The translations under genes and the position numbers were made by a program. Below are positions 31,932 to 41,716 of a stretch of DNA of 64,000 bases, in pieces (the first letter of the stretch is position 1; each line of letters begins with the position of its first letter). Below the pieces are notes generated by a model that saw only the letters and a program-made list of their open reading frames with translations, had not been told where the DNA came from and ran no database searches. This DNA is from CAVRXZ01 sp963773035 (GTDB lineage Bacteria; Acidobacteriota; Vicinamibacteria; Vicinamibacterales; CAVVIG01). The DNA is taken from assembly GCA_963773035.1 (NCBI GenBank), contig CAVYZX010000025.1, forward strand, positions 124,001-188,000, written 5' to 3'.

Positions 31932-32495
31932 ATGACCAGCACGATTGAATCCATTCGAGCCGAGTATCTTCGCTACAAGGCACTCGCGGAGGCGGCAATT
32001 GCCCAAGTCGAGGACGCCGACTTGTCGAAGCGGAGCTCAGGTGCCGACAATTCCATCGCGATCATCTGTTGGCATGTTTCCGGAAATCTCGAATCGCGTT
32101 TCACCGATTTCCTGACCAGCGATGGCGAGAAACCGTGGCGAAACCGGGAAGAGGAGTTTCAACCTCGCACAGCGACACGCGCAGAGCTCTTGGCGAAATG
32201 GAATCAGGGCTGGGAAGTCGTGCTGCAGTCGTTGTCGGATCTGAAAGACGAGGATCTTCAACGTACCGTGACCATTCGACGTCAATCGCTACAGATCAAC
32301 GAAGCGCTCCATCGTTCATTGGCACACCTTGCGTATCATGTAGGCCAGATCGTCTACATCGGAAAGCTCTTGCGGGGGAAAGACTGGCACTTCCTGTCCA
32401 TTCCACCCGGCCAATCGGATGCTTACAATCGAGCTCCAGCATCCGAAGCAGCATCCATTCACGCGCGGAAGCTTGCCGATCGGAGTAAATCCTGA
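31932..32495 (+). CDS. DinB-like protein, DUF1572 type
   Basis: The 187-residue protein matches the four-helix DinB-like fold of the DUF1572 subgroup. Its features are SIRAEYLRYKALAEAAI at the start, ICWHVSGNLESRFTDFLTSDGEKPWR in the middle and SLAHLAYHVGQIVYIGKLL with the last metal-type His. Such proteins may bind metal and act as thiol-dependent transferases; the real function is unknown. The last 75 bases run past the region where the next hydrolase frame opens, but the two CDS do not overlap with the chosen start. Confidence 0.8.
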   Translation: MTSTIESIRAEYLRYKALAEAAIAQVEDADLSKRSSGADNSIAIICWHVSGNLESRFTDFLTSDGEKPWRNREEEFQPRTATRAELLAKWNQGWEVVLQSLSDLKDEDLQRTVTIRRQSLQINEALHRSLAHLAYHVGQIVYIGKLLRGKDWHFLSIPPGQSDAYNRAPASEAASIHARKLADRSKS

Positions 32496-32562
32496 CATGG
32501 AAGCGTTGTCCCTACCGCGCGCAGATCAAGATGCAGAAGTAGGCCGGCACATCGGAGGCAAC

Positions 32563-33462
32563 ATGAAGATCCAGTCGGTGCTCGTTGTTTCGCTGCTGAC
32601 CTGCACCGTTGCTGCGCAGAGCAGGAATCCCCTCGATCTGGCGACTGCCCAGGTTTCTGGTGAGGCCCGGCGAATTGCTTATGGGACAGACCCACTGCAA
32701 TTCGGCGAGTTGCGCCTGCCGTCTACGAAGGGCCCGCACCCGGTCGCGATCGTCGTGCACGGCGGCTGCTGGGTTGCGAAGCTTGGAAATCTGGACCCAC
32801 GCGCCGTCGCGATGGATAACATGCGGCCGTCGGCCTCGGCTTTGACAGAAGCCGGTATCGCGACCTGGAACATCGAGTATCGGCGCCTGGATAACGAAGG
32901 AGGAGGATGGCCCGGCACCTTTCAGGATGTCGCCCACGCTGCCGACTTCCTTCGCACGCTGCAGCGCGACCATCAACTGGATCTGGCGCGTGTCATCTCA
33001 ATCGGCCACTCGGCCGGGGGACATCTCGCCATGTGGTTGGCCGCGCGTTCGAAGCTGGCGAAGACCAGTGAGCTGTACGTCGACAACCCGCTGCGGTTGA
33101 TCGGTGTCGTCGATCTCGACGGACCCGCCGACCTGAAGGCCACGCTTCCGCTTCAACAGCCCGTTTGCGGCCGGCCGGTCATCACCGATTTGATTGGAGG
33201 TTCGCCCGAGGAACGCCCTGGGCGATATCACGATGCTTCACCGGTCGAGCTGTTACCTTTCGGCGTCCCTCAGGCGTTCTTCGCCGGGCAGATGTTTGTT
33301 GCACATGTGGCGCCGTACGCCGAGGCGGTCAACCGTGCCGGAGACACCCTTCAGACGTCGCCGTATCCGAATGCAAGCCACTTCGTGTTCATCGATCCGC
33401 AATCCGACGTGTGGCCGCAGGTGATGGGAAGTGTTCGCCGGCTCCTCTCGATGGCCGAGTGA
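32563..33462 (+). CDS. Secreted alpha/beta hydrolase
   Basis: The 299-residue protein has a signal peptide (MKIQSVLVVSLLTCTVAAQS). The oxyanion-hole motif HGGCW and the nucleophile elbow GHSAGGH (the Ser is the catalytic one) follow, as in kynurenine formamidase/BD-FAE-like esterases. The acid and His are likely in the C-terminal part near NASHFVF. ATG 32563 is chosen because it begins the signal peptide; the frame is open upstream to 32419 inside the DinB gene. The physiological ester or amide is unknown. Confidence 0.85.
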   Translation: MKIQSVLVVSLLTCTVAAQSRNPLDLATAQVSGEARRIAYGTDPLQFGELRLPSTKGPHPVAIVVHGGCWVAKLGNLDPRAVAMDNMRPSASALTEAGIATWNIEYRRLDNEGGGWPGTFQDVAHAADFLRTLQRDHQLDLARVISIGHSAGGHLAMWLAARSKLAKTSELYVDNPLRLIGVVDLDGPADLKATLPLQQPVCGRPVITDLIGGSPEERPGRYHDASPVELLPFGVPQAFFAGQMFVAHVAPYAEAVNRAGDTLQTSPYPNASHFVFIDPQSDVWPQVMGSVRRLLSMAE

Positions 33463-34221
33463 GTGCCGGGCGGCCAGATAGTGGAGACAGCTCCGCAAGC
33501 CAGCTTTTACGACGATCTCGCCGACTGGTGGCCGCTCTTTTCGCCGCCGGAGAATTATGTCGAGGAGGCCGCGGACCTGCTCGAGCGTCTCGGCCCGCTG
33601 GCGCCCGGTCCACGGACGCTTCTGGAGTTGGGCTCGGGCGGCGGAAGTCTCGCCTCGCATCTGAAACCGCACTTCAACCTGACGCTCACGGATCGCTCCC
33701 CCGGAATGCTGGCGGTGAACCGCGCGATCAACCCTGAATCCGAGCATCTCGTCGGCGACATGCGAAGCCTGCTCCTGGGGCGCCAGTTCGATGTCGTCCT
33801 CGTACACGATGCGATCATGTACGCAACCGACGCCGCGTCGGTGCTGGCCACGTTGCAAACGGCAGCGATTCATTGCCGGCCAGGTGGCGTCGTCATCGTT
33901 CTTCCCGACTTTGTACGAGAAACATTCACGCCAGGTACCGATGAGGGTGGCCATGATGGCCTGGACGGCCGAGGATTTCGGTACTTGGAGTGGCGTTGGG
34001 ATCCCGATTCCACCGACGACACCTACATCGTCGATTATGCGTTCTTGCTACGAGAAGCAAGTGGGGCAGTGCGGGCCGTACACGATCGGCACATCGAAGG
34101 TCTTTTTGCCCGCGCGCGGTGGTTGGAGTGGTTCGCTGCGGCCGGCCTCTCGGTCCTGAGCAACGATATCGATCAGTGGGGAAGAGACGTTTTCCTTGCC
34201 AGGGGCGCTGGCGCTCCTTGA
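33463..34221 (+). CDS. Class I SAM-dependent methyltransferase
   Basis: The 252-residue protein has the Rossmann methyltransferase motif I LLELGSGGGSLA, the acidic post-I strand (LTDRSPGML) and motif IV (DVVLVHDAIMY). The start is taken as GTG 33463, immediately after the stop of the hydrolase gene; a later GTG at 33481 is also possible. The N-terminal FYDDLADWWPLFSPPENY is common to the group. The substrate is unknown. It is convergent with the amidohydrolase gene, with five bases between their stops. Confidence 0.82.
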   Translation: MPGGQIVETAPQASFYDDLADWWPLFSPPENYVEEAADLLERLGPLAPGPRTLLELGSGGGSLASHLKPHFNLTLTDRSPGMLAVNRAINPESEHLVGDMRSLLLGRQFDVVLVHDAIMYATDAASVLATLQTAAIHCRPGGVVIVLPDFVRETFTPGTDEGGHDGLDGRGFRYLEWRWDPDSTDDTYIVDYAFLLREASGAVRAVHDRHIEGLFARARWLEWFAAAGLSVLSNDIDQWGRDVFLARGAGAP

Positions 34222-34226
34222 CCTTG

Positions 34227-35612
34227 TCAGTTCGCGGTTCCGTTTCCGGCGAAGCTCGCGCGCAGCTTCTCGCGATCGACCAAGTGGCCTCTCAAGTAGA
34301 CGCGCGAAATTCTTCTGGTATTGGTAATGTCGTCCAGCGGGTTCGCATCGAGCACGACGAAATCGGCGCTTTTACCCGGTGCCACCGCGCCCAGATCTTC
34401 CTGCCCGAGGATGGCCGCCGACGTGCGGGTCGCGGCGACGAGAGCCTGTGAGGGCGTGAGCCCGGCCATCACGAGATTCTCCAGCTCGGCGTGCATCGTC
34501 CAGCCGATGAACTGGTCGCCTTGCTGACCGCCGCCGTCGGTGCCGACGCCGATGGTCACGCCAGCCGCGTGGAGCTTCGTAAGACCGCGTGCCAGCCGGT
34601 TCCAGGTGTCGGTGGATCTTGCGAGCTGCGCCGGATCTTTCTCGGGGAAACGGTTGCGCAGCCTATCGATCTGAGTTGGCAGCACAGTTTCGAGAATGAG
34701 CGGGTGAACCGGGTTCAGCCACGGCGCGTAAATGGCCCGATGCGGTCCACCGAGGGCCGAGACCACGGACACGTTGGGATGCTGCTTGAACAGGGTGACC
34801 AGCTCATCGTCGACGTCGCTGATCATGTGAGCGAACACGTCGATGCCCGCACGCAACAGGTCCTTGGCGACCTGGAGGTCCGTGGCGTGCACCGCTACAC
34901 GCAAATGGTTCTTGTGCGCCTCGTCGAAGATGGCGGCGTACAGCTCCGGCGGCATTTTCTTCACCGCGCCGCCGCGGTCGTCCACCCACGTCTTGATGAG
35001 CGTCAACTTTCGGGTCGCGAGCTCCTGCACGTCGGCGCGCGCACCTTCAGGGGTCGTGACGGCATAGGCTGCCTGTCGCATGTTGTCGGGACTGATCTCG
35101 CTGAGCGGCGCCAGGCCGCGGCCGGCCGTCAGAAAGCGTGCGGCATCGGGATACTTGCCCGCGAGGATTTCGTCGCGCAGCTGGAAGGGCATCTCGCCGA
35201 AATCGCTGCCCATCGCCTGACTGGCGGCGACGCCGAAGTAGGCGAAGCGGTGCATGTGATCGAGGATGTTCTGGCGTGTGTAGTTCCGCGCCCCGCTCGT
35301 CAGGTTCTTCATGTACCCGATGTGCGAGTGAGCGTCCACGAGTCCGGGGATGACGGTCTTGCCGGTGAGATCTACACGTGCAGCTCCAGGAGGAGCCTGA
35401 AGCTCGCCTTTGCGCCCGACTCTAGAAAATTTCGTGCCTTCGACCAGAAACGCGGAATTCTCGATTGGTGCGCCGCCATCGCCAGTAATGAGGCGTGCAC
35501 CTTCGTACAGAGTGGCACGTCCGGTCGTGCCGCTCCGCTGCTGACCCGCCTTGGGAACACTTGTTCCTGCGAGGAGCAGCGCTCCTATGATGAATGGCGT
35601 CAGCCGAGGCAT
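34227..35612 (-). CDS. Secreted amidohydrolase (imidazolonepropionase-like)
   Basis: The 461-residue product has a signal peptide (MPRLTPFIIGALLLAGTSVPKAG). The metal-dependent amidohydrolase fold shows the first metal pair in VDAHSHIGY (H-x-H), later His residues in AVHATDLQVAK and FAHMISDVDD, and the acidic TDGGGQQG near the C-terminus. It ends with the usual LG-DLGAVAPGKSADFVVLD segment. Such enzymes cleave cyclic amides or dipeptides in the periplasm; the substrate is not defined. It is on the minus strand, as is the next gene, with only 23 bases between. Confidence 0.88.
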   Translation of the reverse strand: MPRLTPFIIGALLLAGTSVPKAGQQRSGTTGRATLYEGARLITGDGGAPIENSAFLVEGTKFSRVGRKGELQAPPGAARVDLTGKTVIPGLVDAHSHIGYMKNLTSGARNYTRQNILDHMHRFAYFGVAASQAMGSDFGEMPFQLRDEILAGKYPDAARFLTAGRGLAPLSEISPDNMRQAAYAVTTPEGARADVQELATRKLTLIKTWVDDRGGAVKKMPPELYAAIFDEAHKNHLRVAVHATDLQVAKDLLRAGIDVFAHMISDVDDELVTLFKQHPNVSVVSALGGPHRAIYAPWLNPVHPLILETVLPTQIDRLRNRFPEKDPAQLARSTDTWNRLARGLTKLHAAGVTIGVGTDGGGQQGDQFIGWTMHAELENLVMAGLTPSQALVAATRTSAAILGQEDLGAVAPGKSADFVVLDANPLDDITNTRRISRVYLRGHLVDREKLRASFAGNGTAN

Positions 35613-35635
35613 GCGGGAAGTTTACAGCGCTTGTA

Positions 35636-36280
35636 TCACGCGGAGGGCGTCGAGTCTGGGGCCGTCGCTATCCGGCGCAGCTCGCCCGGGTCCAGCCAGT
35701 TCAGCTGGCAGCGTTCGCAGCTGTCGATGACGACGTTCCCGGGCCCGCCGTAGATGTGGCAGAGCATTGGCTGTCTACAACTGGGGCAGTTGAGCAGCCG
35801 ATCGCCAGGATTCTGCCGACGGGGCAATGCAATTCGAAAAGGGCGCTCCTCGCTGGCGCGAACCGCGTCGATGACCGTCGCGAATCGATTCATGTCGATC
35901 AACATGCCAGAGCAGCGCGGGCAAGCGAGCAGTGCATGGCCCTCCAGCCGACTGGTCGAGAGGGGAGTTGAACAGGTCGGACACAGCTGCGTAGTTTCAT
36001 TCAGCAGTTCCAGTTGCTCGACGATAGCCGGCGCCTCTCGCTGGCCGCCGCAGTGGTCGCACGCGAGGATGCCCTTGTTCCGGTCGAACCGTACCGGCGC
36101 TCCACAGTTGTCGCACTTTGCCACGACTGGATTATCGGAAAAGGGCGCCGCAGCCAATAGCCGCGAGTGCGATCCCCTAGGCGTCACGTTCGGCCCCCAA
36201 TTGGCTGTTTCAAAATCCTCGAGCTTTTCAGTCACAGTATGATGATGTCCGCAGTCAAAGCAGAGTTGCTCACGCTGCAA
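35636..36280 (-). CDS. Multi zinc-ribbon protein (TFIIB-type ribbons)
   Basis: The 214-residue product has five C-x-x-C pairs spaced along its length: CFDCGHHH, KCDNCGAPV, ACDHCGG, LCPTCSTPL with ACPRCSG, and NCPSCR with SCERCQ. The two C-terminal pairs match the zf-TFIIB domain (a CPxC-type pair followed by CxxCxGxWLDxGEL, here CQLNWLDPGEL). The start used is TTG 36280, since no ATG or GTG precedes the first ribbon. It is divergent from the YbhB gene 21 bases away, so the two may share a promoter. The function is unknown. Confidence 0.7.
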   Translation of the reverse strand: MQREQLCFDCGHHHTVTEKLEDFETANWGPNVTPRGSHSRLLAAAPFSDNPVVAKCDNCGAPVRFDRNKGILACDHCGGQREAPAIVEQLELLNETTQLCPTCSTPLSTSRLEGHALLACPRCSGMLIDMNRFATVIDAVRASEERPFRIALPRRQNPGDRLLNCPSCRQPMLCHIYGGPGNVVIDSCERCQLNWLDPGELRRIATAPDSTPSA

Positions 36281-36301
36281 TCAGCGTTCAGGAGGAACAG
36301 C

Positions 36302-36920
36302 ATGCGGACAAAAATGCAGCTTGTCGTTTCAGTGATCGTTATGCTCATATCACTGCCCATGGCGGCTCAAGAGCGTGGCGGGCAACGCGGTGCCCCAGCG
36401 GCGCCAGCCGGTCCGGCCATGACGTTGACGATACCGGCGTTTCCTGATGGCGGTCAGTTTCCCGTGAAGTACAGCCAGGCGGCCGAAGGCGTGGCGCCTG
36501 GCGAGGGAACCTCACCGGCAATCAGTTGGGCGAATCCGCCCGCCGGGACTCAGTCGTTCGTGCTCAACATGCGCGACATGGACGTGGCGCGAAATCGCAC
36601 GACGGACGATCAGGCACATTGGGTCGTCTGGAACATTCCGGGCACGGCCACCGGCTTGCCGGAAGGAGTACCCGAAGGGTCCTCAACTCGCGGATGGAAG
36701 CTATCAGATCAGCGCCACCGGCCAGATGTATCGCGGTCCCGGTGCGCCGGCGACCGGACCGCAGCATCATTACATGTTCGAGCTCTACGCGTTGGACACC
36801 AAGCTCGATGTCCAACCCACCAGCGATGCGTTCGAGACACGCGCGAACGTCATGAAAGCCATGCAAGGGCACATTCTGGGGAAAGCGGTCTACGGAGGAC
36901 TGTTCAGGCGGCCCAAGTAG
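36302..36920 (+). pseudogene. YbhB/YbcL (Raf kinase inhibitor-like) protein, frameshifted
   Basis: A signal peptide (MRTKMQLVVSVIVMLISLPM, then AAQ) is followed by a PEBP-family domain: TLTIPAFPDGGQFPVKYSQA, SPAISWANPPAGTQSFVLNM and DQAHWVVWNIPG. The frame then breaks. An extra T at about 36680 moves the continuation PQLADGSYQISATGQMYRGP and QHHYMFELYALDTKLDV into the +1 frame, ending at TAG 36918-36920. Removing one base restores the full domain. Either a recent disabling insertion or a sequence error would explain this. PEBP proteins of this group are small periplasmic proteins of unclear role. Confidence 0.8.
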
Positions 36921-36930
36921 GTGTGACCAC

Positions 36931-37426
36931 ATGAACGGGATCGAAGTCGTTCCCTACGATCCTGGTTGGCCGGACGCGTTCGAACAGGAAGCTCTGCGTC
37001 TTCGCACGGCACTCGGGACGCTGGCGCTGCGGGTCGACCACAACGGCTCGACTTCGATTCCGGGACTCGCTGCGAAGCCGGTCATCGACATTCAGGTGTC
37101 GGTTGCTTCGCTTCAGCCGCTTGCGGAATACGGCGACCGCCTCGAGTCAATCGGATACGTTCACGTACCTCACGAGGACGACTCGTTCTGTCCGTTCTTC
37201 CACCGGCCGCGTCGATGGCCTCACAGTCATCACGTGCACGTGGTTGAGAGCGGCGGACTCGAGGAACGGCGGACGCTGGCGTTTCGTGATTATCTCCGCG
37301 ATCATGCGGACGTGGCGCTGGAATACGAGCGATTGAAACAGCAGCTTGGCCGACGAACTCGGCACCGAGTTCACGCCGGAGTCGCGCGAGGCGTATGCCC
37401 GTGGCAAGACACACGTTCATCGATAG
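36931..37426 (+). pseudogene. GrpB/UPF0157 family nucleotidyltransferase-like protein, frameshifted near the end
   Basis: The product begins NGIEVVPYDPGWPDAFEQEA and has the family motif LRVDHNGSTSIPGLAAKPVIDIQV, then FFHRPRRWPHSHHVHVV. One extra G at about 37348 breaks the frame after YERLKQQL. In the +1 frame the normal GrpB ending ADELGTEFTPESREAYARGK follows, to a TAG at 37424-37426. The uncorrected frame runs on to 37446. The protein may still be mostly made. It is the second single-base insertion within 700 bases. Confidence 0.8.
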
Positions 37427-37518
37427 GATCGTTGCCGTCGCTCTGAGCTCCGGTTATCCGCGAGACCTTCTCGTGGCTCGAAGAGCGACTAATCAGAATC
37501 CTGTTGGAGAAAGGTGAG

Positions 37519-38502
37519 ATGACCTGGGGCACGCGAATGTTATGCGCATTGTCAATCTCGGGCTCCCTGGTTTCCGCTCAATCTCTTCAGCACGCCGACC
37601 TCCAAAAGCAGATGGAAGATGTAACGCGGGGATTCGACGGGCGGATCGGTGTCTGTGTTCAGGACTCGTCGCGCTTCAGCTGCGTCAATGGAGACGAGCG
37701 GTTCCCCCTTCAAAGTGTCATGAAGCTGCTCGTGGCAATCGCAGTCATGGACGCCGTCGACCGTGGCGAGTGGCGGCTGACCGATCCAGTGGTCGTTCGA
37801 AAGCACGATCTGAGTCTCGCCGTGCAGCCTCTGGCGCAGCTCGTGACAGAGAATGGATTCAATACAACTATCGATGATCTCGTGCGCCGGGCGGTTGTGG
37901 ATAGCGACAGCGCCGCCACCGACTTCCTGGTCGCCAGGCTTGGCGGGCCGCGGGCCGTCCAACTCGTGCTCGAGCGTCATCATGTGACCGACGTTCGGTT
38001 CGATCGCGACGAGAGACACCTGCAAACAGAAATTGCCGGTCTGGAATGGCGTCCGGAATTCGTGGACGCCGAGGTGCTCGATCGCGCATACGCGGCCGTT
38101 CCGGAAGAAAAAAGGGATGCTGCGTTTCGCGCCTATCAGAGAGACCCGCGCGACACGGCGACGCCGCGAGGCATGACCAAGCTTCTGCAATCACTCGCCG
38201 AGAACCGGCTGCTTTCCGCATCGTCTACGAAGCGCCTATTGGAGATCATGACCCAGACGGCTACGTTTCCCGATCGCCTGAAGGCGGGTGTTTCACAGGG
38301 CTGGATTCTGGCGCACAAAACAGGTACCAGCGGAACATGGCGCGGGGTTACCGCCGTGACGAACGACGTGGGCATTCTGATGGCGCCCGATCAAAAAGCG
38401 ATCAGTCTGGCCGTGTTCATCGCCGATTCGCGGGCGGATCATACAGATCGCGCGGCACTGATGGCCAGCATTGCGCGGATGACCATCAAGAATTATCGGT
38501 AG
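37519..38502 (+). CDS. Class A beta-lactamase, extended subclass A2-like
   Basis: The 327-residue precursor has a short signal peptide (MTWGTRMLCALSISGSLVSA). It keeps the serine beta-lactamase motifs S66-V-M-K69 and K267-T-G269 (HKTGTSG). The SDN loop reads S129-D-S131 (VVDSDSAATD) instead of S-D-N. The likely omega-loop Glu is in HLQTEIAG (about E171). The sequence resembles PER/VEB/CGA-type enzymes in layout. It hydrolyses beta-lactams if the altered SDN is functional. ATG 37519 follows AAAGGTGAG. No regulator (ampR) or mobile element adjoins it, so it is probably an intrinsic chromosomal gene. Confidence 0.87.
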   Translation: MTWGTRMLCALSISGSLVSAQSLQHADLQKQMEDVTRGFDGRIGVCVQDSSRFSCVNGDERFPLQSVMKLLVAIAVMDAVDRGEWRLTDPVVVRKHDLSLAVQPLAQLVTENGFNTTIDDLVRRAVVDSDSAATDFLVARLGGPRAVQLVLERHHVTDVRFDRDERHLQTEIAGLEWRPEFVDAEVLDRAYAAVPEEKRDAAFRAYQRDPRDTATPRGMTKLLQSLAENRLLSASSTKRLLEIMTQTATFPDRLKAGVSQGWILAHKTGTSGTWRGVTAVTNDVGILMAPDQKAISLAVFIADSRADHTDRAALMASIARMTIKNYR

Positions 38503-38548
38503 CGTTCACTCGATGCGGCTCAACATAGACGGCGGAGGGAGGCGCGTC

Positions 38549-39724
38549 ATGTCGTTCCACGCAAGAAACATCGTCAGCGTGTTGGCTCTCGTCGCGCTTC
38601 TCATCGCAGCAGCCGCTCAGACGGTCGCGCAAAACAAGGACCTCGCGCCTCTATCGATTGCCCGTCAAGGCTACTTGTTCGCGGGAGGGAAGTACTCGAC
38701 GGTCAACGGCCGCCGAGTGATGAGCGGGCACCTGTACGCCGAGTTTCAGATTCCGAGCCGACAGACGCATCCGTGGCCCATTGTCATGATCCACGGGGGC
38801 GGCCAGTCCGGGACCAACTTCACCGGTACGCCAGACGGCCGCGAGGGTTGGGCCCAATTCTTCTTGCGACAAGGTTACGCGGTGTACGTGGTGGATCAGC
38901 CAGGACGAGGCCGAGCCGCTTACGAAGCCGACGTGTACGGGCGAGCCTCACAACTTGATCCCGACAGTACGCAGAAGCGCTTTGTTGCACCCGAGCGTTA
39001 CAACCTTTGGCCGCAAGCGCACCTTCATACGCAGTGGCCAGGGCCTGGAACGATCGGCGATCCAGTCTTCGATCAGTTTTTTGCATCGCAGCTGCCATCC
39101 ATTCAGGACTTCGCCTTGCAACAGCAGCTGAACCGTGATGCCATTCTGGCGTTGCTCGACAAGATCGGCCCGGCGATCCTCTTGACACATTCCCAATCGG
39201 GCGCTTTCGGCTGGCCGGTCGCCGACGCACGCCCGGATCTGATCAAGGCTGTTGTGGCAGTCGAGCCGAACGGTCCGCCGTTCTTCGCCGTCGAGAACAT
39301 TCCCCAACCCGAATGGTTCCGCGATGCCGCCTCGCCGACCAACACCTGGGGGATTTCGGCTGTTCCGCTCTCGTATTCACCATCGGCCACGAAGGCTTCC
39401 GATCTTTCGATCGTGCGTCAGGACAAGCCTGATGCGCCGAATCTCGTCAAGTGCTGGATGCAGACGTCACCGGCGAGGCTGCTTCCGAATCTGGCGAAGC
39501 TACCGATCCTGATTCTCACTGCAGAAGCGTCCTATCACGCGCCATACGACCATTGCACGGTGAAATACCTCCAGCAGGCAGGCGTTCGGTCCACGTGGAT
39601 CAAACTGGGTGACCTTGGCATCCATGGGAACGGCCACATGATGATGCTTGAAAAGAACAACCAGGAGATCGGTGTCGTCATCTCAGGTTGGTTGACAGAA
39701 AAACTGCCGACCCCAGCCAAATAG
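38549..39724 (+). CDS. Secreted alpha/beta hydrolase (esterase-like)
   Basis: The 391-residue product begins with a signal peptide (MSFHARNIVSVLALVALLIA, then AAAQTVAQ). It has the HGGGQSGTNF oxyanion region, VVDQPGRGRA and the nucleophile elbow THSQSGAFGW (S-x-S-G in place of G-x-S-x-G). The likely catalytic His is in LGIHGNGHMMML. This pattern is shared by large secreted esterases annotated near tannase relatives. ATG 38549 is used because of the GGAGGGAGG site before it. The next gene is another hydrolase, five bases downstream, probably cotranscribed. Confidence 0.83.
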   Translation: MSFHARNIVSVLALVALLIAAAAQTVAQNKDLAPLSIARQGYLFAGGKYSTVNGRRVMSGHLYAEFQIPSRQTHPWPIVMIHGGGQSGTNFTGTPDGREGWAQFFLRQGYAVYVVDQPGRGRAAYEADVYGRASQLDPDSTQKRFVAPERYNLWPQAHLHTQWPGPGTIGDPVFDQFFASQLPSIQDFALQQQLNRDAILALLDKIGPAILLTHSQSGAFGWPVADARPDLIKAVVAVEPNGPPFFAVENIPQPEWFRDAASPTNTWGISAVPLSYSPSATKASDLSIVRQDKPDAPNLVKCWMQTSPARLLPNLAKLPILILTAEASYHAPYDHCTVKYLQQAGVRSTWIKLGDLGIHGNGHMMMLEKNNQEIGVVISGWLTEKLPTPAK

Positions 39725-39728
39725 GGTT

Positions 39729-41698
39729 ATGCGCGAGAAAATCACCATTCCTGCTTCTCAACAAGTGAGGCAGATACCCTGGCGGACGAGCTTGGGGTTT
39801 CTGCTGCTGATTGCTCACGTTGCTGCGGCGGAGGTCGTCAAGATTGACGTTCAACGTCGAGACGATGCCGGCACGCACGAGCGAGTGATCGGCCGCGTGC
39901 ATTTTGCGATCGATCCGCGACTTCCTGCCAATCGCGCCATTGCCGACATCGACCTTGCTCCCAAGAATGCCGAGGGCAAGGTCGAGTTCTCCTCGGACCT
40001 CCTGTCACTTCAGGCCCAAACGGGTCGACCGAGCGCGCGGCAGCGTGTTCCTCGAGGTCGTCAATCGCGGCCGCGATCAGTCCCTCGCGATCATGAGCGG
40101 CGCCCAACAGCGAGACCTCTCGCCCGAATCATGGGATCTCGGCGACCGATTCTTTCTCGAGCAGGGATTCGCCGTGGCATTCCTTGGCTGGCAGTTCGAC
40201 GTCCAGCCGTCCCAGGGTCTGACGTTTCAGGCTCCCGTCGCTCCGGTCGAAGGGCTCGTCCGTGAGACCCACATCGAAGCGAACGGTGGGCGGACGATTG
40301 AGATGGGATTGGCATACTGCGCGATCGACCCGCGTCAGCAGAATGCCACCCTGACGTTTCGCGCAAGCATGGATGCGGCGCCGCAGCCGATCTCACGCGA
40401 TCGCTGGCGATTCGCTGATGACGGATGTTCGGCGCGTTTCAGCACAGACGCCGGGGTCGGCATTTATGAAGTCGTGTATCAGGCGAAAGGGTCTCCGGTG
40501 GCTGGCCTCGGCCTGGCAGCGATTCGCGACTTCGCGTCGTACCTTCGATACGGTGCCGACGGCGCGACGCTGCGCGAGACGCCGGGCGCACTTCAGCGGA
40601 CGATCGGATACGGCTACTCGCAGAGCGGCCGATTCCTGCGCGAGTTCGTCCGGGACGGCTTCAACGCCGACGAGCGCGGCCGCCCTGCGTTCGACGCGCT
40701 CATGATTTCGTCTGCCGGGGCAGGTGGCGGAAGCTTCAACCACCGCTTCGCGATGCCGGGCGTCGCCGGCAACTCCGTGCTTTCAGTTCTGCGGCCGGTC
40801 GATTTGCCGCCCTTCACCGACGAAGGGTTGCTGGCGCAGGCCCGAGCGGCGCGGGTGATGCCGAAAATCTTCTACACCTTCTCGTCCACCGAGTACCTGG
40901 GCGCGCGCGGGATCCCTCACGCATACGACGAACGGCGGCCGGCAGGACGCGCCGCTGGCGACGACGTCGCGCCTCTATTTCCTGGCGGGGACACCGCATT
41001 CCTCCGGGCAGCTGGCGTTGGTCAAGGGCCCTCGTGGGTCGCCATACCAGCACTTCACGAACTTCGCCCAGCAGCGTTGGGTTTCGCGCGCGCTCCTCCT
41101 CGATCTCGACGCGTGGGCCGCCAACAAGAGCGAGCCGCCGTCTTCCCAGTATCCATCCGTCGAGAAGGGCGAGCTGGTTGCGCTCAAAGACGTCAATTTT
41201 CCAAAGGTGCCGTCATTTCCGTTCGCCACATACATGCCGCAAGTGTGGCGGATGGACTACGGACCGGAATACACCACGACGAAGGTCATCACGATCGAGC
41301 CGCCGCGAACTGAAATGCCCTATCTGATCCTCGTACCTCAAGTGAACGCGGACGGCAACGACGTCGCGGGCATCCGTCTACCCGAAGTGGCGGCGCCACT
41401 GGGAACCTATACGGGTTGGAACATCACCATTCCGCAGTTGTCCGAGCTGCGATATCTCAGCGGCCTGGTTGGTGCATTTGAACCGTTTCCGATCACGAAG
41501 GAGCAGCGGGCACAATCTGGAGACGCGCGCCTCTCGGTAGCCGAGCGATACACAGGGCGGCAGGATTACCTCGACCAGGTCAAACGCGCGGCGGACGACC
41601 TGGTCCGTCAACGGTTCATGCTTGGTCCTGACGTCCCGGCAGTGGTGCAGCGAGCTGAACAGATCTGGAATGCAGTGGTGAGCGGCGGGACTCGGTAA
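39729..41698 (+). pseudogene. Alpha/beta hydrolase domain protein (Abhydrolase_10-like), two frameshifts
   Basis: The protein can be read across three frames. The N-terminus, with a signal-like helix (LGFLLLIAHVAAAE), runs to FSSDLL. An extra base near 40011 shifts it into RPKRVDRARGSVFLEVVNRG, with the central GYSQSGRFLREFVRDGFNAD that carries the nucleophile Ser. An extra C near 40897 moves it into EYWARAGSLTHTT and then the C-terminal part through YQHFTNFAQQRW to TAG at 41696-41698. Corrected, it would be about 655 residues. Both breaks look like single-base insertions. The family is secreted and substrate unknown. Confidence 0.8.
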
Positions 41699-41716
41699 AT
41701 CGCGAGATCCGAGACT

